A stretch of 53,883 bases of DNA, taken from Flavobacteriales bacterium. Its GTDB lineage: Bacteria; Bacteroidota; Bacteroidia; Flavobacteriales; TMED113. Positions 42,644-52,717 of the stretch are shown in pieces. The notes below the pieces were generated by a model. The model saw only the letters and a list, made by a program, of their open reading frames with translations, did not search any database and was not told where the DNA came from. The stretch is taken from contig NZUK01000017.1 of assembly GCA_002701365.1 (NCBI GenBank), positions 1-53,883 of the forward strand, read 5' to 3'. The first letter of the stretch is position 1. Every line of letters begins with the position of its first letter. The position numbers and the translations under genes are program-made.

Positions 42644-43541
42644 TTAATTGATATTCCATTTTTGAAAAATTTATACTTACATTTAATTGAATTCTTGAGC
42701 CAATAATAATTGGACGATTATTAATTCCATGTCCAACAGGAAAATTAAATGCTATTGGGTAATTATATTTTGACACAATACTGTGAATAGTTTGATAAGC
42801 TGTTTTGCCAAAAGGCAATTGATTGTCTAATGATTTTGTTATACCGCCTATAATTAAGCCTTTTATTTTTTTAAAAACCCCAGCTCTATCCAGCATGTAA
42901 ATCATGCGCTCTATTCTATATAAATACTCATCAACATCCTCAATAAATAAAATTGAATCTTGATTTAATTTACTAAATGAATTCGAACCTATTAGGCTAC
43001 ATAAAATTGAAAGATTGCCGCCAATAACTACGCCAGAAGATTGACCTAGATTGTTAAACTTATGATAATCAAATTTTATGTTGCTAAATTTTCCGCGAAG
43101 CGCATCAAACAAAACTAGCAAGTCAGATTGTTTTGTTGACTTAAAATTATATGGCATTGGGCCGTGAATAGAATTAATCCGATACTTTTCATAAATATGC
43201 ATTAAAAAAATAGTGATATCACTGAATCCTACTAACCATTTGGGTCTTTTTTTAAAAGAATCAAAGTCGATTTGATCTATAATTTGTATTGAACCATAAC
43301 CCCCTCTTGCGAAAAATATTGCTTTTGTCTCATCATCATCTAATACTCTTTGAATACTGTTTATTCGATCTTGTTTAGTCCCTGCAAAAACATCTTTTTG
43401 ACAAAACAATTGTTGATTGAAACGAACATCAAAACCACTTGATTTAATTATATTAACTGCTGTCACAATGTCTTTTTCAATCACAAATTTAGCTGAAGCA
43501 ACTATTTCAATTTTGTCTTTATTTGACAAAAAAGGCGGCAT
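42636..43541 (-). CDS. LD-carboxypeptidase (S66 family)
   Basis: A serine peptidase that trims the terminal D-Ala from muropeptide tetrapeptides during wall recycling. The sequence has [39 protein letters not shown] and, later, [10 protein letters not shown] and [13 protein letters not shown], matching the Ser-His-Glu S66 fold. I prefer the ATG at 43541 ([14 protein letters not shown], 301 residues), which aligns with the usual PPFLxxxD start; an ATG at 43568 would add nine residues. Its promoter region would be the 61 bp shared with metG. First gene of a six-gene minus-strand operon. Confidence 0.88.
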   Translation of the reverse strand: MPPFLSNKDKIEIVASAKFVIEKDIVTAVNIIKSSGFDVRFNQQLFCQKDVFAGTKQDRINSIQRVLDDDETKAIFFARGGYGSIQIIDQIDFDSFKKRPKWLVGFSDITIFLMHIYEKYRINSIHGPMPYNFKSTKQSDLLVLFDALRGKFSNIKFDYHKFNNLGQSSGVVIGGNLSILCSLIGSNSFSKLNQDSILFIEDVDEYLYRIERMIYMLDRAGVFKKIKGLIIGGITKSLDNQLPFGKTAYQTIHSIVSKYNYPIAFNFPVGHGINNRPIIIGSRIQLNVSINFSKMEYQLNG

Positions 43542-43602
43542 TATAGAACTCAAACTATTTATTTTCATTCTTTTAGTATATTTTTACACAATATACAAAA
43601 CT

Positions 43603-45288
43603 ATGTCTGATACATCTAGATTTACGATAACAGCTGCACTGCCATATGCAAATGGTCCAATTCACATTGGGCATTTAGCTGGTGTCTATATTCCTGCAGA
43701 TATTTTTGCTAGATATAAACGACAAACGGGGGGGAATGTTTTATATGTTTGTGGATCTGATGAACATGGTGTGCCAATTACTATTACTGCAAGAAAAAAT
43801 AATACTCAGCCTAAAGAAGTAATTGACAAATACCACACAATTATTAAAAAAGCTTTTTTAGATTTTGGTATATCATTTGATATTTATAGCCGAACGTCTG
43901 ATCCTCTTCACCACTCGACTGCTTCTGCATTTTTTAAAAAACTTTACGAAAAAGATTGTTTTATTGAAAAAACATCTAAACAATACTATGATGAAAAAGA
44001 GCAAACTTTTTTAGCTGATAGATATATCAAAGGAGACTGTCCTATTTGTAATTTTGAAGAAGCTTATGGAGATCAATGTGAAAAGTGTGGAACAAGCTTA
44101 GAGCCATCGGAGTTAAAAAACCCACAGTCTGTTTTAAGTGGAGGCAAATTAATAAAAAAGCCTACAAAACATTGGTACTTACCCTTGGACAAATATGAAG
44201 ACTGGTTAAAAGAGTGGATATTAATTCAACAGCCCAAAATATGGCGAACTAATGTTTTAGGCCAATGTAAATCTTGGATTGACGATGGTTTAAAGCCACG
44301 AGCTGTAACCAGAGATTTGGACTGGGGAGTCCCGGTTCCTGTAAAAAATGCGGATGGCAAAGTTTTATACGTTTGGTTTGATGCTCCAATAGGATATATT
44401 TCTGCTACAAAAAAATGGGCGGCAGAAAATAACACAAGCTGGAAGCCATATTGGACAAGCCCTGAAACTGAATTAATTCATTTTATCGGTAAAGACAATA
44501 TCGTTTTTCATTGTATTATTTTTCCAGCAATGCTAAAAGCGCACGGACAATATATATTGCCAACAAATGTTCCGGCAAATGAGTTTTTAAATCTTGAGGG
44601 AAAGAAAATATCTACCTCTAGGAATTGGGCTGTTTGGCTACATGAGTACTTGGTGGAATTTCCTGATAAACAGGATGTGCTTAGATACGTACTTTGTTCA
44701 AACGCCCCTGAAAACAAAGACAATGATTTTACATGGAAAGACTTTCAGGCAAAAAACAACAATGAGCTCGTAGCAATTCTAGGAAATTTTATTAATCGTG
44801 TATTTGTTTTATGTCACAAGTACTGGGACGGGAAAACGCCCCCAAGAAATAATACTAAACAAATTGATGACGATGTTTTGCAAAAAATAAAAAATGCTCC
44901 AGACATAATTGGTGATTATATTAATCAATATAAGTTTAGACGGGCTATTAATGAATTTATGAATCTAGCAAGAATTGGTAATAAATATCTTGCGGACACT
45001 GAACCTTGGAAATTGTTTAAAGAAAATAACGGTAAAGAAAGGACTGAAACAATATTAAATGTCTCTATACAACTAATAGCTACTATGTCAATTTTATGTG
45101 AGCCATTTATGCCATTTACATCTACAAAAATTAGCGACATGATTAATTCTAAAAATAAAACATGGAATAATGCTGGAGACATTAATATGATTTGCGATGG
45201 GCATATACTAACACCTCCTAGCCTTTTATTTGACAAGATTGAAGATGATGATATTGAAAAGCAAGTTCTTAAACTTAAAAATACTTAA
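43603..45288 (+). CDS. metG: Methionyl-tRNA synthetase, short form
   Basis: A 561-residue class I enzyme. The HIGH-like motif is in [15 protein letters not shown], the zinc knuckle in [20 protein letters not shown], and the KMSKS loop is the variant [12 protein letters not shown]. The start is the ATG at 43603 ([15 protein letters not shown]); an upstream ATG at 43417 is within the divergent ldcA-like gene. Many Bacteroidota MetRS proteins are about 680-700 residues with a C-terminal tRNA-binding domain, which is absent here; the protein ends soon after the anticodon-binding helices. The next gene follows after 3 bases. Confidence 0.95.
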   Translation: MSDTSRFTITAALPYANGPIHIGHLAGVYIPADIFARYKRQTGGNVLYVCGSDEHGVPITITARKNNTQPKEVIDKYHTIIKKAFLDFGISFDIYSRTSDPLHHSTASAFFKKLYEKDCFIEKTSKQYYDEKEQTFLADRYIKGDCPICNFEEAYGDQCEKCGTSLEPSELKNPQSVLSGGKLIKKPTKHWYLPLDKYEDWLKEWILIQQPKIWRTNVLGQCKSWIDDGLKPRAVTRDLDWGVPVPVKNADGKVLYVWFDAPIGYISATKKWAAENNTSWKPYWTSPETELIHFIGKDNIVFHCIIFPAMLKAHGQYILPTNVPANEFLNLEGKKISTSRNWAVWLHEYLVEFPDKQDVLRYVLCSNAPENKDNDFTWKDFQAKNNNELVAILGNFINRVFVLCHKYWDGKTPPRNNTKQIDDDVLQKIKNAPDIIGDYINQYKFRRAINEFMNLARIGNKYLADTEPWKLFKENNGKERTETILNVSIQLIATMSILCEPFMPFTSTKISDMINSKNKTWNNAGDINMICDGHILTPPSLLFDKIEDDDIEKQVLKLKNT

Positions 45289-45291
45289 ATA

Positions 45292-45900
45292 GTGAAACAT
45301 CTTGTAGCCCTTTGTAGTATTTGGATGTTCTTAGGTTTATCTTACTCTCAAGAAGATGTTTTATATAATTTACGTGGCACCCATTATAGCGAGTCGAAAC
45401 AATCTATGACTAGTTGTAATTTAGAGTTTAGATATAACTGGAAAAAAGATGTCCTAATCCTAATCATCCATGAAGACTCGTCAATGTATGCTGGTTATTT
45501 ATTCACAGAAGAGGAAAGAGACTCTATAAATTTTATGATCAATAAATACTTAAAATGGCATAAAACCGCAATGGACATGGACACAGAGGTTGACAAAGCA
45601 ATTCATGAAATATATTTAACTGGATTTTTTAGTGACTATAATTCTAAAAAAAAACATAGCAATGGGCATACTTTGTTTAAAACATATTTTTTATCCCAGG
45701 ACTTAGGTTGGCATCAACTTGTTCTGAAATTTGGGACAATTGAAGACCGCAAAAATAAATCTAAACGATTTAAGCCTAAAAATATTTATCTAAATAAAGA
45801 TCAAGTGTTAGCGTTTCAAAAAGCATTTCAAAAAAATTATTTAACAAATTTTAAGAAGGAGAAAGAAAAACAGAAACGCATTAGAAAACTCTTTAAGTAA
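45292..45900 (+). CDS. Secreted protein of unknown function
   Basis: This 202-residue product starts at a GTG three bases after metG, with a signal peptide ending near GLSYS (about residue 19). The mature part contains SCNLEFRYNWKKDVLILIIHEDS and a very basic C-terminus (KNYLTNFKKEKEKQKRIRKLF). I do not recognise the family. It is the first of a run of exported proteins extending to the window end, and it may be read from the metG transcript. Confidence 0.7.
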   Translation: MKHLVALCSIWMFLGLSYSQEDVLYNLRGTHYSESKQSMTSCNLEFRYNWKKDVLILIIHEDSSMYAGYLFTEEERDSINFMINKYLKWHKTAMDMDTEVDKAIHEIYLTGFFSDYNSKKKHSNGHTLFKTYFLSQDLGWHQLVLKFGTIEDRKNKSKRFKPKNIYLNKDQVLAFQKAFQKNYLTNFKKEKEKQKRIRKLFK

Positions 45901-45925
45901 AAAATGAATATATTGTAATTTATTA

Positions 45926-46585
45926 ATGAGATTATTTAATTTTTTATTTTTACTACCCATTATAATCCTTGGTCAAGAATTTAATCCTGGGCTACTATCT
46001 ACAGTTGCAAATCCTCTTTGCTTTGACTCATCGGTAAATTTAAATTTTGAAACTGTGCCAACTGGAGGATTTGATGATAATTACACTTATCAATGGCAAA
46101 AATCATTAGATCAATCTAACTGGTCAAATATTGCAAATGCTAATAGTATGGCATATGCCACCGAACTTCTTACATCTGACACACATTACCGAGTCCTCGT
46201 TTCAAATCAAGAAGTTACTTTAACAACAAACGAAATATCGGTTTGGATTCTTCCTCCTCTTGATCCAGGTGTTTTAGCAAAGCCTGAAACATCTTGTGAG
46301 GGAGACGAAATACTATTAGATTTTTCTACCGGATCTTCTGGGGCTGAGTGGAATTGGGGTGGATTTTTAGAATTTGAATATCAATGGGAACAACATAATT
46401 CACAAGGCAAACCGTTTACATCTTTAAATAGTAAAGGATGGTTTGACGTTGGTGGTGACTGGAATATTTATAGCACAAATTTATCTCCGGGATATTATTA
46501 TTTCCGATGCTTAATTACATCTACTTATGGTTGTGGATCTATGTACACAAATACTATCATGTTAAAAGTTGAAGACTGCAACTAA
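45926..46585 (+). CDS. Secreted Ig-like/PKD-like domain protein
   Basis: The 219-residue protein has a signal peptide (MRLFNFLFLLPIIILG) and two Ig-like beta-sandwich repeats: residues about 20-110 (YTYQWQKSLDQSNWSNIANA, HYRVLVS) and about 115-215 (FEYQWEQHNSQGK, YYFRCLITSTYGCG). The pattern 'YQWQKS...WSNI...YRVLVS' is common in Bacteroidota adhesive and gliding-associated proteins. No C-terminal type IX sorting domain is seen; the chain ends VEDCN. It might be a surface partner of its neighbours. Confidence 0.75.
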   Translation: MRLFNFLFLLPIIILGQEFNPGLLSTVANPLCFDSSVNLNFETVPTGGFDDNYTYQWQKSLDQSNWSNIANANSMAYATELLTSDTHYRVLVSNQEVTLTTNEISVWILPPLDPGVLAKPETSCEGDEILLDFSTGSSGAEWNWGGFLEFEYQWEQHNSQGKPFTSLNSKGWFDVGGDWNIYSTNLSPGYYYFRCLITSTYGCGSMYTNTIMLKVEDCN

Positions 46586-46704
46586 TAGTAGCATCTAATC
46601 TAATAATTGACATTACAATAAAATCTATTAAGGTCTCTTGAAAATAAAGTAAATCTAAAAATCACCATTTATACGAATAGTTGTTTCAAAAAATAATTCT
46701 TAAT

Positions 46705-47325
46705 CTATTTTATGTTATAAGGCATTTTTTTACTAGCATTTCTCATGAGAGCATCAACCAATGACGATGGCGTAGTTAATAAACCGCCTTGAAGTTTGTG
46801 ATCATATTGCCATAGTAATGATTTATCTTCACAATTTTTAATAGCTATAGAAACAATTGCCTCATTTGTAGCACCATAAACTCCCGTCAATAAGCCTAAC
46901 GCTAATGCTCCGCCATTAGACATGGGCTTGGATAAATAAAAATTCGAAATTATAATTCCATCAACATTTAAAGCTCTGCAAATCTCCTCAGTAGCAAGTT
47001 CTTTAATATTGGTGTCTCCAAATGCTTTTTTATATTTAGAGTTGGTCTCGGAAATATCTTGGAAATTTACATTAAAGTTGTGTGAAGACTTTCTTGTTAA
47101 CATCCATTTATATATTTCTTGTTGAAATTCATAAGCATTTGATTCTGCTGATGAGTTCAAAGCATTCAGATCATCATTTTTTCTGGCTTTATACGAAACA
47201 TCTGACTTTAATATAGCAACAGTTTGATGATTCTGTGCAATTTGATCTCCATTAGGAGCCAAGTATACTGAAGCACAACTTGATAGTAATATTAATGCCA
47301 AGATAAGAATAGTGTAATTTTTCAT
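46705..47325 (-). CDS. Lipoprotein of unknown function
   Basis: The 206-residue product has a lipobox LLSSC with Cys at about residue 17. The mature part shows NHQTVAILKSDVSYKARK, RALNVDGIIISNFYLSKPM and a Gly/Ala-rich hydrophobic stretch (SNGGALALGLLTGVYG), then LLWQYDHKLQGGLLTT. The layout recalls GNA1162/DUF799-type lipoproteins thought to act in outer-membrane or export assemblies, but I cannot assign it firmly. It stands alone on the minus strand in a plus-strand run and is divergent from the large LRR protein. Confidence 0.7.
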   Translation of the reverse strand: MKNYTILILALILLSSCASVYLAPNGDQIAQNHQTVAILKSDVSYKARKNDDLNALNSSAESNAYEFQQEIYKWMLTRKSSHNFNVNFQDISETNSKYKKAFGDTNIKELATEEICRALNVDGIIISNFYLSKPMSNGGALALGLLTGVYGATNEAIVSIAIKNCEDKSLLWQYDHKLQGGLLTTPSSLVDALMRNASKKMPYNIK

Positions 47326-47422
47326 GTTAAAAAAATTTATAAATTATATTATATATCTCCAATTTATAAAACATTATTGAATTAGTCGAATTCTGTCTTA
47401 GTCAAATTATTCTTAAAAAGAT

Positions 47423-47430
47423 TATATTTG
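47423..47430 (+). promoter_or_regulatory. -7 promoter element for the LRR surface protein
   Basis: TATATTTG matches TAnnTTTG exactly; a TTAG about 21 bases upstream may serve as the -33 element. It predicts a start near 47434, which leaves a leader of about 17 nt for the ATG at 47452 but only 5 nt for the one at 47440. Confidence 0.4.
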
Positions 47431-47451
47431 ATGTAACTAATGCCCCTTGAT

Positions 47452-50400
47452 ATGAAAAAAATATTTTTATTTATCATGATATCATATTGTTGTGTTGCTC
47501 AATCAGATAATGTATGCGACTCAATATCTATCACAATTAATGACTATGATTCAATTAATAACACTGTTAATATTCAAGTTAATGTGGAATACTATTCTTC
47601 TTACATTTTTCCATATGCCGGATTTATGATTACCAACGAAACCGATGATATAATTGCTTCTGAATCATTGGAATCTGCTGCCAATGTATACGGATTAAGT
47701 TCTGGCATGTCAGAAAATAGAGTTCTAGATCTAAATGGGAACGCTTCACTGACTGGGAGTAGCACTATACATTTAGTAAGTTATTTATTTGCCGGAACAC
47801 CAATCGTAGAGTGTTCATGGCCATTTTATTATCCAGAGATGTTTACGAACATACCTGATGATAATTTTGAACAATACTTAATAAGCGAAGGCCTGGACAA
47901 TACCCTGGATAATTACGTATTAACTAACAATATTAATTCTGTTACAGAACTTGAATTATCCGGCTTAGAGATATTTGATTTAACTGGGATTGAAGCATTT
48001 ACTGCATTAGAATCATTAAATTGTTCTGAAACAGAGTTATCTGAATTAAACATAGATAACAATAATTTATTAACATATTTAAATTGTTCGTCTACAAATA
48101 TATCTGATCTAGATTTAGACAATAATACATCTCTTTTAAATTTAGACTGCAGTAATAATAGTATACTTGATCTGGATTTGAGCAGCAATAATTCAATCAT
48201 AAATCTAGATTGCAGTAATAATAATATATCTGATCTAGATTTAAACAATAACTTATCTATGCAGAGTATTTCATGTAATCAAAACAACTTGTCTCAACTA
48301 GACCTCTCAAGTAATACTTTATTAAATAGTATTTTTTGTCAAAATAATAATATTGAATGCGTTCAAGTTGCTAGTCTTATATATGCTAATATAAATACAC
48401 AGGATTTCATTAAAGATGATTCTGCTATATGGTCTGAAGATTGCAATTATCCACCTGCAACACCTTTTCAAGGTATTATAGTAGAAGAAATTGAAAACAA
48501 TAACAATGTCGATGGACAAACGTATAGATTATATGCTAAAATTAATGAAGGTCGACTCAATGGATATTGGGCAAATGAAAATAATGATTCATATATTCAA
48601 TCATCTACAAACTTTTATGTTGATCAAGCTAATTTGTGGGGTAATTTGCCAGATGAAATCGAAAATAAAAAAGTGCAAAGAGGTATAGATACTACCATTT
48701 TTGACAATACTCCTTCGTCTGAATTTACTAGTTGGCTCACATTAGGTGACAGTTATAATTCAGGAACAACAACGTGTCCATATAATGCTGTGTTTCACAA
48801 ATCCCAAAATTTTAACCTTGGTGTAAGTGAAGATGGTACTGAATACTTATTGAAATATAATGGGACCGATGGAGAGTCTGGATTTGTTAAACTCGCTGAA
48901 ACAAACTACAATTATATAAATAGCAATTACATGTATTATAGTTCCGATTCCGAAAATGGATGGTTCCCATATGCCGGAAATCCTAATGGATTGGTTCAAG
49001 GGGAATACTGCGAAAGCACCGTTGCTTACCCTGATGAAAATAATTTAGTATTATTATTTCAAATGACAACTACTGGTTCGATTTGTGGATTAATTAACCT
49101 AGAGGGAGAGGATGCTAATGGAAACCCCTGGAGCGAAAGTGGAATAGATTTTTTAATTGCAAACGGAAATTTAACAAACTGTGATGGCGAATGCATCACG
49201 GACCTTGATGATGACCTAATTTGTGATGAAATTGATGAATGCGTTGGTGAATTTGATGAATGTGGTACTTGCAATGGCAATGGACCCGAATTATACTATG
49301 ACTGCAACTGGAATTGTATCAATGATGCTGATGGGGACGGTTGGTGTGATGAAATAGAAATAGAAGGTTGTTTTGACCCTGTGTCTTGTAATTATAATTT
49401 ATTAGCAACTGACATTATATGTATATATCCTGAAGAGGGATTTGATTGCGATGAAGTCTGTATACTAGACCTAGACGAAGATGGTATTTGTGACCCCATT
49501 GATGAGTGTGTTGGTGAATTTGATGAATGTGGTGATTGCAATGGAAATGGACCAGAATTATATTATGACTGCAACTGGAATTGTATAAATGATTCTGATG
49601 GTGATGGAACATGCGATGAATATGAGATTATCGGATGTATGGACTCAAATGCCTGCAATTATAACAGTGCTGCAACTGATGATGATTTATGTGAATATGC
49701 CAATACATGTGCCTATGGAAGTGGGACGTGGATGATGGAAAATTATCCAGGGCCTGAAGCAACTATTTATGCTACAGGAGAAAATTGGTCTTTAAGTCCT
49801 ACTACCCTATCTTATGAAACAAGTAATATTGGTTGGTATACTGCTGTTTTTGAAGATGGACAATTAATATCAGACTGTTACACTGGACCTGTTAATATTT
49901 ATATTGAATACAATACGTCTATTGACTCACTGGGATCAACAAGTATTATAGGTGATATTATTTTTACAATATCAAATAGTAGTGGAGCTAGTGCGGTTAG
50001 TGTTACCACAGTAAGTTCACTAGATCTATTAACCGGCACTATTTCAGGGGGAATAGAGTCTTTTAGCTGCGAAACATGCTCAGGTGAAACAGATGGGACT
50101 GGTTTTATTATAAATAACGACACCAATAACAATGGTGTTTGCGATGATGATGAAGCCTTCGGATGCACATATGAAATGGCTTGTAATTATCTTGATGTAG
50201 CAATTACTGATGATGGTAGTTGTGAATTCCCTGGCGATGAATGTATTTTACCAGGTAGTTTAGGGCCTGACTTTGATTATGGTATTTTTAACTCCGACTG
50301 TGAGTGTGTTGAAAACAATACTGGCCTAATTGAGCAAGTTTCTTCTAAAAGAATTATTGCTATTATAGATGTTCTTGGCAGGGCTCAAGCCGCAGACAAT

Positions 50401-50466
50401 AAAGGCATGTTATTTTTATATATTTTTGATGACGGATCCATTGAAAAAACATACATAACTAAGTAA
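47452..50466 (+). CDS. Large secreted LRR and Cys-rich repeat protein with type IX-like C-terminus
   Basis: A 1004-residue surface protein. Order: signal peptide (MKKIFLFIMISYCCVAQ), N-terminal domain (about 20-130), LRR segment (about 135-310; cap NFEQYLISEGLDNTLDNYVLT, then 21-residue repeats like LDCSNNNISDLDL), a beta domain of unknown type (about 340-575), two near-identical 89-residue Cys/Asp-rich modules (DECVGEFDECGTCNGNGP), further GCxDxxACNY modules, and a C-terminus IDVLGR...FLYIFDDGSIEK resembling a type IX sorting tail. Likely bound to or released from the outer surface; ligand unknown. The start at 47452 is preferred over 47440 by the promoter position. Confidence 0.85.
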   Translation: MKKIFLFIMISYCCVAQSDNVCDSISITINDYDSINNTVNIQVNVEYYSSYIFPYAGFMITNETDDIIASESLESAANVYGLSSGMSENRVLDLNGNASLTGSSTIHLVSYLFAGTPIVECSWPFYYPEMFTNIPDDNFEQYLISEGLDNTLDNYVLTNNINSVTELELSGLEIFDLTGIEAFTALESLNCSETELSELNIDNNNLLTYLNCSSTNISDLDLDNNTSLLNLDCSNNSILDLDLSSNNSIINLDCSNNNISDLDLNNNLSMQSISCNQNNLSQLDLSSNTLLNSIFCQNNNIECVQVASLIYANINTQDFIKDDSAIWSEDCNYPPATPFQGIIVEEIENNNNVDGQTYRLYAKINEGRLNGYWANENNDSYIQSSTNFYVDQANLWGNLPDEIENKKVQRGIDTTIFDNTPSSEFTSWLTLGDSYNSGTTTCPYNAVFHKSQNFNLGVSEDGTEYLLKYNGTDGESGFVKLAETNYNYINSNYMYYSSDSENGWFPYAGNPNGLVQGEYCESTVAYPDENNLVLLFQMTTTGSICGLINLEGEDANGNPWSESGIDFLIANGNLTNCDGECITDLDDDLICDEIDECVGEFDECGTCNGNGPELYYDCNWNCINDADGDGWCDEIEIEGCFDPVSCNYNLLATDIICIYPEEGFDCDEVCILDLDEDGICDPIDECVGEFDECGDCNGNGPELYYDCNWNCINDSDGDGTCDEYEIIGCMDSNACNYNSAATDDDLCEYANTCAYGSGTWMMENYPGPEATIYATGENWSLSPTTLSYETSNIGWYTAVFEDGQLISDCYTGPVNIYIEYNTSIDSLGSTSIIGDIIFTISNSSGASAVSVTTVSSLDLLTGTISGGIESFSCETCSGETDGTGFIINNDTNNNGVCDDDEAFGCTYEMACNYLDVAITDDGSCEFPGDECILPGSLGPDFDYGIFNSDCECVENNTGLIEQVSSKRIIAIIDVLGRAQAADNKGMLFLYIFDDGSIEKTYITK
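49192..49725 (+). repeat. Tandem 267-bp in-frame duplication within the LRR surface protein
   Basis: Two 89-codon units (49192-49458 and 49459-49725) encode nearly the same Asp/Cys-rich module, including DECVGEFDECG-CNGNGPE and LYYDCNWNCIND. Differences are mostly silent or conservative within the core. Asp-rich DxDxDG stretches (DADGDGWCD, DSDGDGTCD) look like calcium-binding thrombospondin-3-type repeats. Confidence 0.85.
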
Positions 50467-50467
50467 C

Positions 50468-51061
50468 ATGCGATTACAATTATTTTTTCTGCTTATCCCC
50501 TTTTTGTCATATAGTCAATTATCGTTAGATGATCTATTAACGTTGTTTGAAACAAATGAAAAACAACAAAATGCTCTACTTGATCATTGCGAATTAAATT
50601 ATACCATAGACGAAAAGGTTAAATTAAAACATTTTATTGACCATTACCACCACAAATCAGAATGGAGATATTATTCTAGAACATTTGAGTGTGATAAAGC
50701 TATGTATCAAATAGAATTACAGGATGCGTTAATTATGGATGAAAATTGGTATCAAACTATTATAATTCAGACTCCTAAAAATGGTACTTACTATCAACGT
50801 CTTTTAACTAGTATTAAATCTTCTTCTGCATTTCAGGGACTTGTTACCTGGGAGACCGCTTCTAGGCAGGAGGAACCTGGGATGCGTTATTTTTTAGCTA
50901 ACACAAAAAGATCTAAAGTGTATCAAGGTTTTTTTATTTCCATCTTACCTTACTCTAATATTGAGTGCCTAGGACAGGATTGTATCGAAATTCGTATTAG
51001 TGCAAAGGGTTGGGAGCATTCGTATGACATGTCTAAACAATTACTAGACAAACTAAAATAA
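50468..51061 (+). CDS. Small secreted protein between the two LRR proteins, unknown function
   Basis: The 197-residue product begins two bases after the large LRR gene, so it is translated from the same message. A signal peptide (MRLQLFFLLIPFLSYS) precedes a mature domain with LLDHCELNYTIDEKVKLKHF, HKSEWRYYSRTFECDK, NWYQTIIIQTPKNGTYYQRL and a closing SAKGWEHSYDMSKQLLDKL. The even spacing of aromatic and charged residues suggests a compact alpha/beta domain. I do not recognise the family. The layout suggests an accessory or partner role for the LRR proteins. Confidence 0.72.
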   Translation: MRLQLFFLLIPFLSYSQLSLDDLLTLFETNEKQQNALLDHCELNYTIDEKVKLKHFIDHYHHKSEWRYYSRTFECDKAMYQIELQDALIMDENWYQTIIIQTPKNGTYYQRLLTSIKSSSAFQGLVTWETASRQEEPGMRYFLANTKRSKVYQGFFISILPYSNIECLGQDCIEIRISAKGWEHSYDMSKQLLDKLK

Positions 51062-51067
51062 TTCATT

Positions 51068-52705
51068 ATGAAGAAATATATTCTTATTTGTATAATTCCA
51101 ATCCTGTCATTTGCACAAGAAACAACATTTATATTAGATTCTAATTTTGAACAACTTCTAATTGATTGGGGATATGATGAAACCCTAGATAATTATGTTT
51201 TAACTGAAAGTATTGATACTATTACAACACTTGAAATAGCTGGTTATGAAATTTCTGACTTAACAGGCTTAGAAGATTTTTCTAATCTGACCTATTTATA
51301 CTGCTACTCAAATAACTTGTCTGAACTAAATGTATCAAATAATGTACTGTTACAACATTTATATTGTAGCAATAATAACTTATCTGAATTAGAATTATCT
51401 AATAATGCTGCCTTAACTTATTTATCATGTGACAATAATAATATAAGCGCACTAAACTTATCTAACAACCCTGAACTTGTATCTTTCATTTGTTTTGATA
51501 ATAATATCTCTGAATTAAATTTATCTAGCAATCCGGAGCTAACAACTGTTTCATGTGACAATAATAATTTATCGGGAATAGACTTGTCCAACAATCCTAA
51601 TCTAACATATTTAAATTGCTTTAACAATAACATCTCCGAACTAGACTTATCCACTAGTAATCTATTATCAGATTTATATTGCTACTCTAACAACTTATCT
51701 GAATTAGACATTTCAAATAATACTCAGTTAAAAAATATTAACTGTGCTTCTAACAATTTATCATTTCTAAATACATCCTTTAACGCCATGCTAACATATT
51801 TAAATTGTAGCTGGAATGATTTATCAACAATAAGTGTGGGGAATAATACTCTACTAAACCATTTATCTTGTTATGGAAACATGATATCTGAATTAGACCT
51901 GTCTAATAATACCGCATTAACTGATTTATATTGTTATTTAAATAATCTTTCTAATCTAAATGTCTCTAATAATAACCAATTAAATAATTTATGGTGTTAC
52001 GATAATAATATCGATTGCGTAGAAGTCTGGGATTTAAATAATGCTATCTACTCTCAGTCATGCGAAAGTGATAATAATTGCTTTAAAAAAGATGACGATA
52101 CTGTTTGGTCATTAAATTGTAACTGCCCGCAAGATGAAGTCTCATTGACACTATATTGGGAAAATGGTTTAAATACAAATTTTAATGTTGAAGGTGATAT
52201 TAATGGTTTGCTCTTCTCGGACTCATTGACGACTGATAGTGGGTTTTTAACTGCTTGCTGGCCTATTAACTTGCAGGCTGATTGTTTCACCATTGACATT
52301 GAAAGTAACGAAGATTTTTTGTGGCAATTTTATTCACAAGATATACTAATTTTAGAAGGTACTAATGAAACCATAGTGTTTGGAGTAGAGTGTGCAAATG
52401 GTTGTATGGATATAAACTCTTGTAACTACGATTTAAATGCATTAGTTGATGATGGGTCTTGTTTAAATCCGGGAGACGAATGTGTTTTAGAAGAAAACAC
52501 TGGTGATGATTTTGAATATGGGATTTTAGACGAAAATTGTGATTGCATAAATACATTAAACATTTTTGAAGAGCCTAAAAAAACAAAACAATTATTAAAT
52601 ACGATTGATGTTTTAGGTAGACAAAGCAATCAAGTAATTCCAAGTACTAAAATACTATTAAACATCTATCATGATGGTAGTGTAGAAAAATTATATAAAT
52701 TTTAA
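51068..52705 (+). CDS. Secreted leucine-rich-repeat protein with Cys ladder and type IX-like C-terminus
   Basis: A 545-residue paralogue of the larger protein upstream. After a signal peptide (MKKYILICIIPILSFAQ), the cap NFEQLLIDWGYDETLDNYVLT leads into about 12 LRRs of 21 residues (LTYLSCDNNNISALNLSNN), nearly all with Cys or a similar small residue at one fixed position. Then come a small beta domain (about 355-440), a GCMDINSCNYDLNALVDDGSC module, PGDECVLEENTGDDFEYGI, and a tail LLNTIDVLGRQ...LLNIYHDGSVEK as in the upstream protein. It starts 6 bases after the previous gene. Confidence 0.85.
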   Translation: MKKYILICIIPILSFAQETTFILDSNFEQLLIDWGYDETLDNYVLTESIDTITTLEIAGYEISDLTGLEDFSNLTYLYCYSNNLSELNVSNNVLLQHLYCSNNNLSELELSNNAALTYLSCDNNNISALNLSNNPELVSFICFDNNISELNLSSNPELTTVSCDNNNLSGIDLSNNPNLTYLNCFNNNISELDLSTSNLLSDLYCYSNNLSELDISNNTQLKNINCASNNLSFLNTSFNAMLTYLNCSWNDLSTISVGNNTLLNHLSCYGNMISELDLSNNTALTDLYCYLNNLSNLNVSNNNQLNNLWCYDNNIDCVEVWDLNNAIYSQSCESDNNCFKKDDDTVWSLNCNCPQDEVSLTLYWENGLNTNFNVEGDINGLLFSDSLTTDSGFLTACWPINLQADCFTIDIESNEDFLWQFYSQDILILEGTNETIVFGVECANGCMDINSCNYDLNALVDDGSCLNPGDECVLEENTGDDFEYGILDENCDCINTLNIFEEPKKTKQLLNTIDVLGRQSNQVIPSTKILLNIYHDGSVEKLYKF

Positions 52706-52717
52706 AAACTTAATCTT

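Noticed and set aside
47913-48248. Minus-strand 111-codon frame with Leu/Lys/Ser repeats
   Set aside because: It is the reverse of the LRR codons on the plus strand; repetitive pattern explained by that gene.
49059-49612. Minus-strand frames of 65-73 codons opposite the Cys-rich modules
   Set aside because: Antisense shadows of the duplicated Asp/Cys modules, His/Ser-rich as expected from reversed codons.
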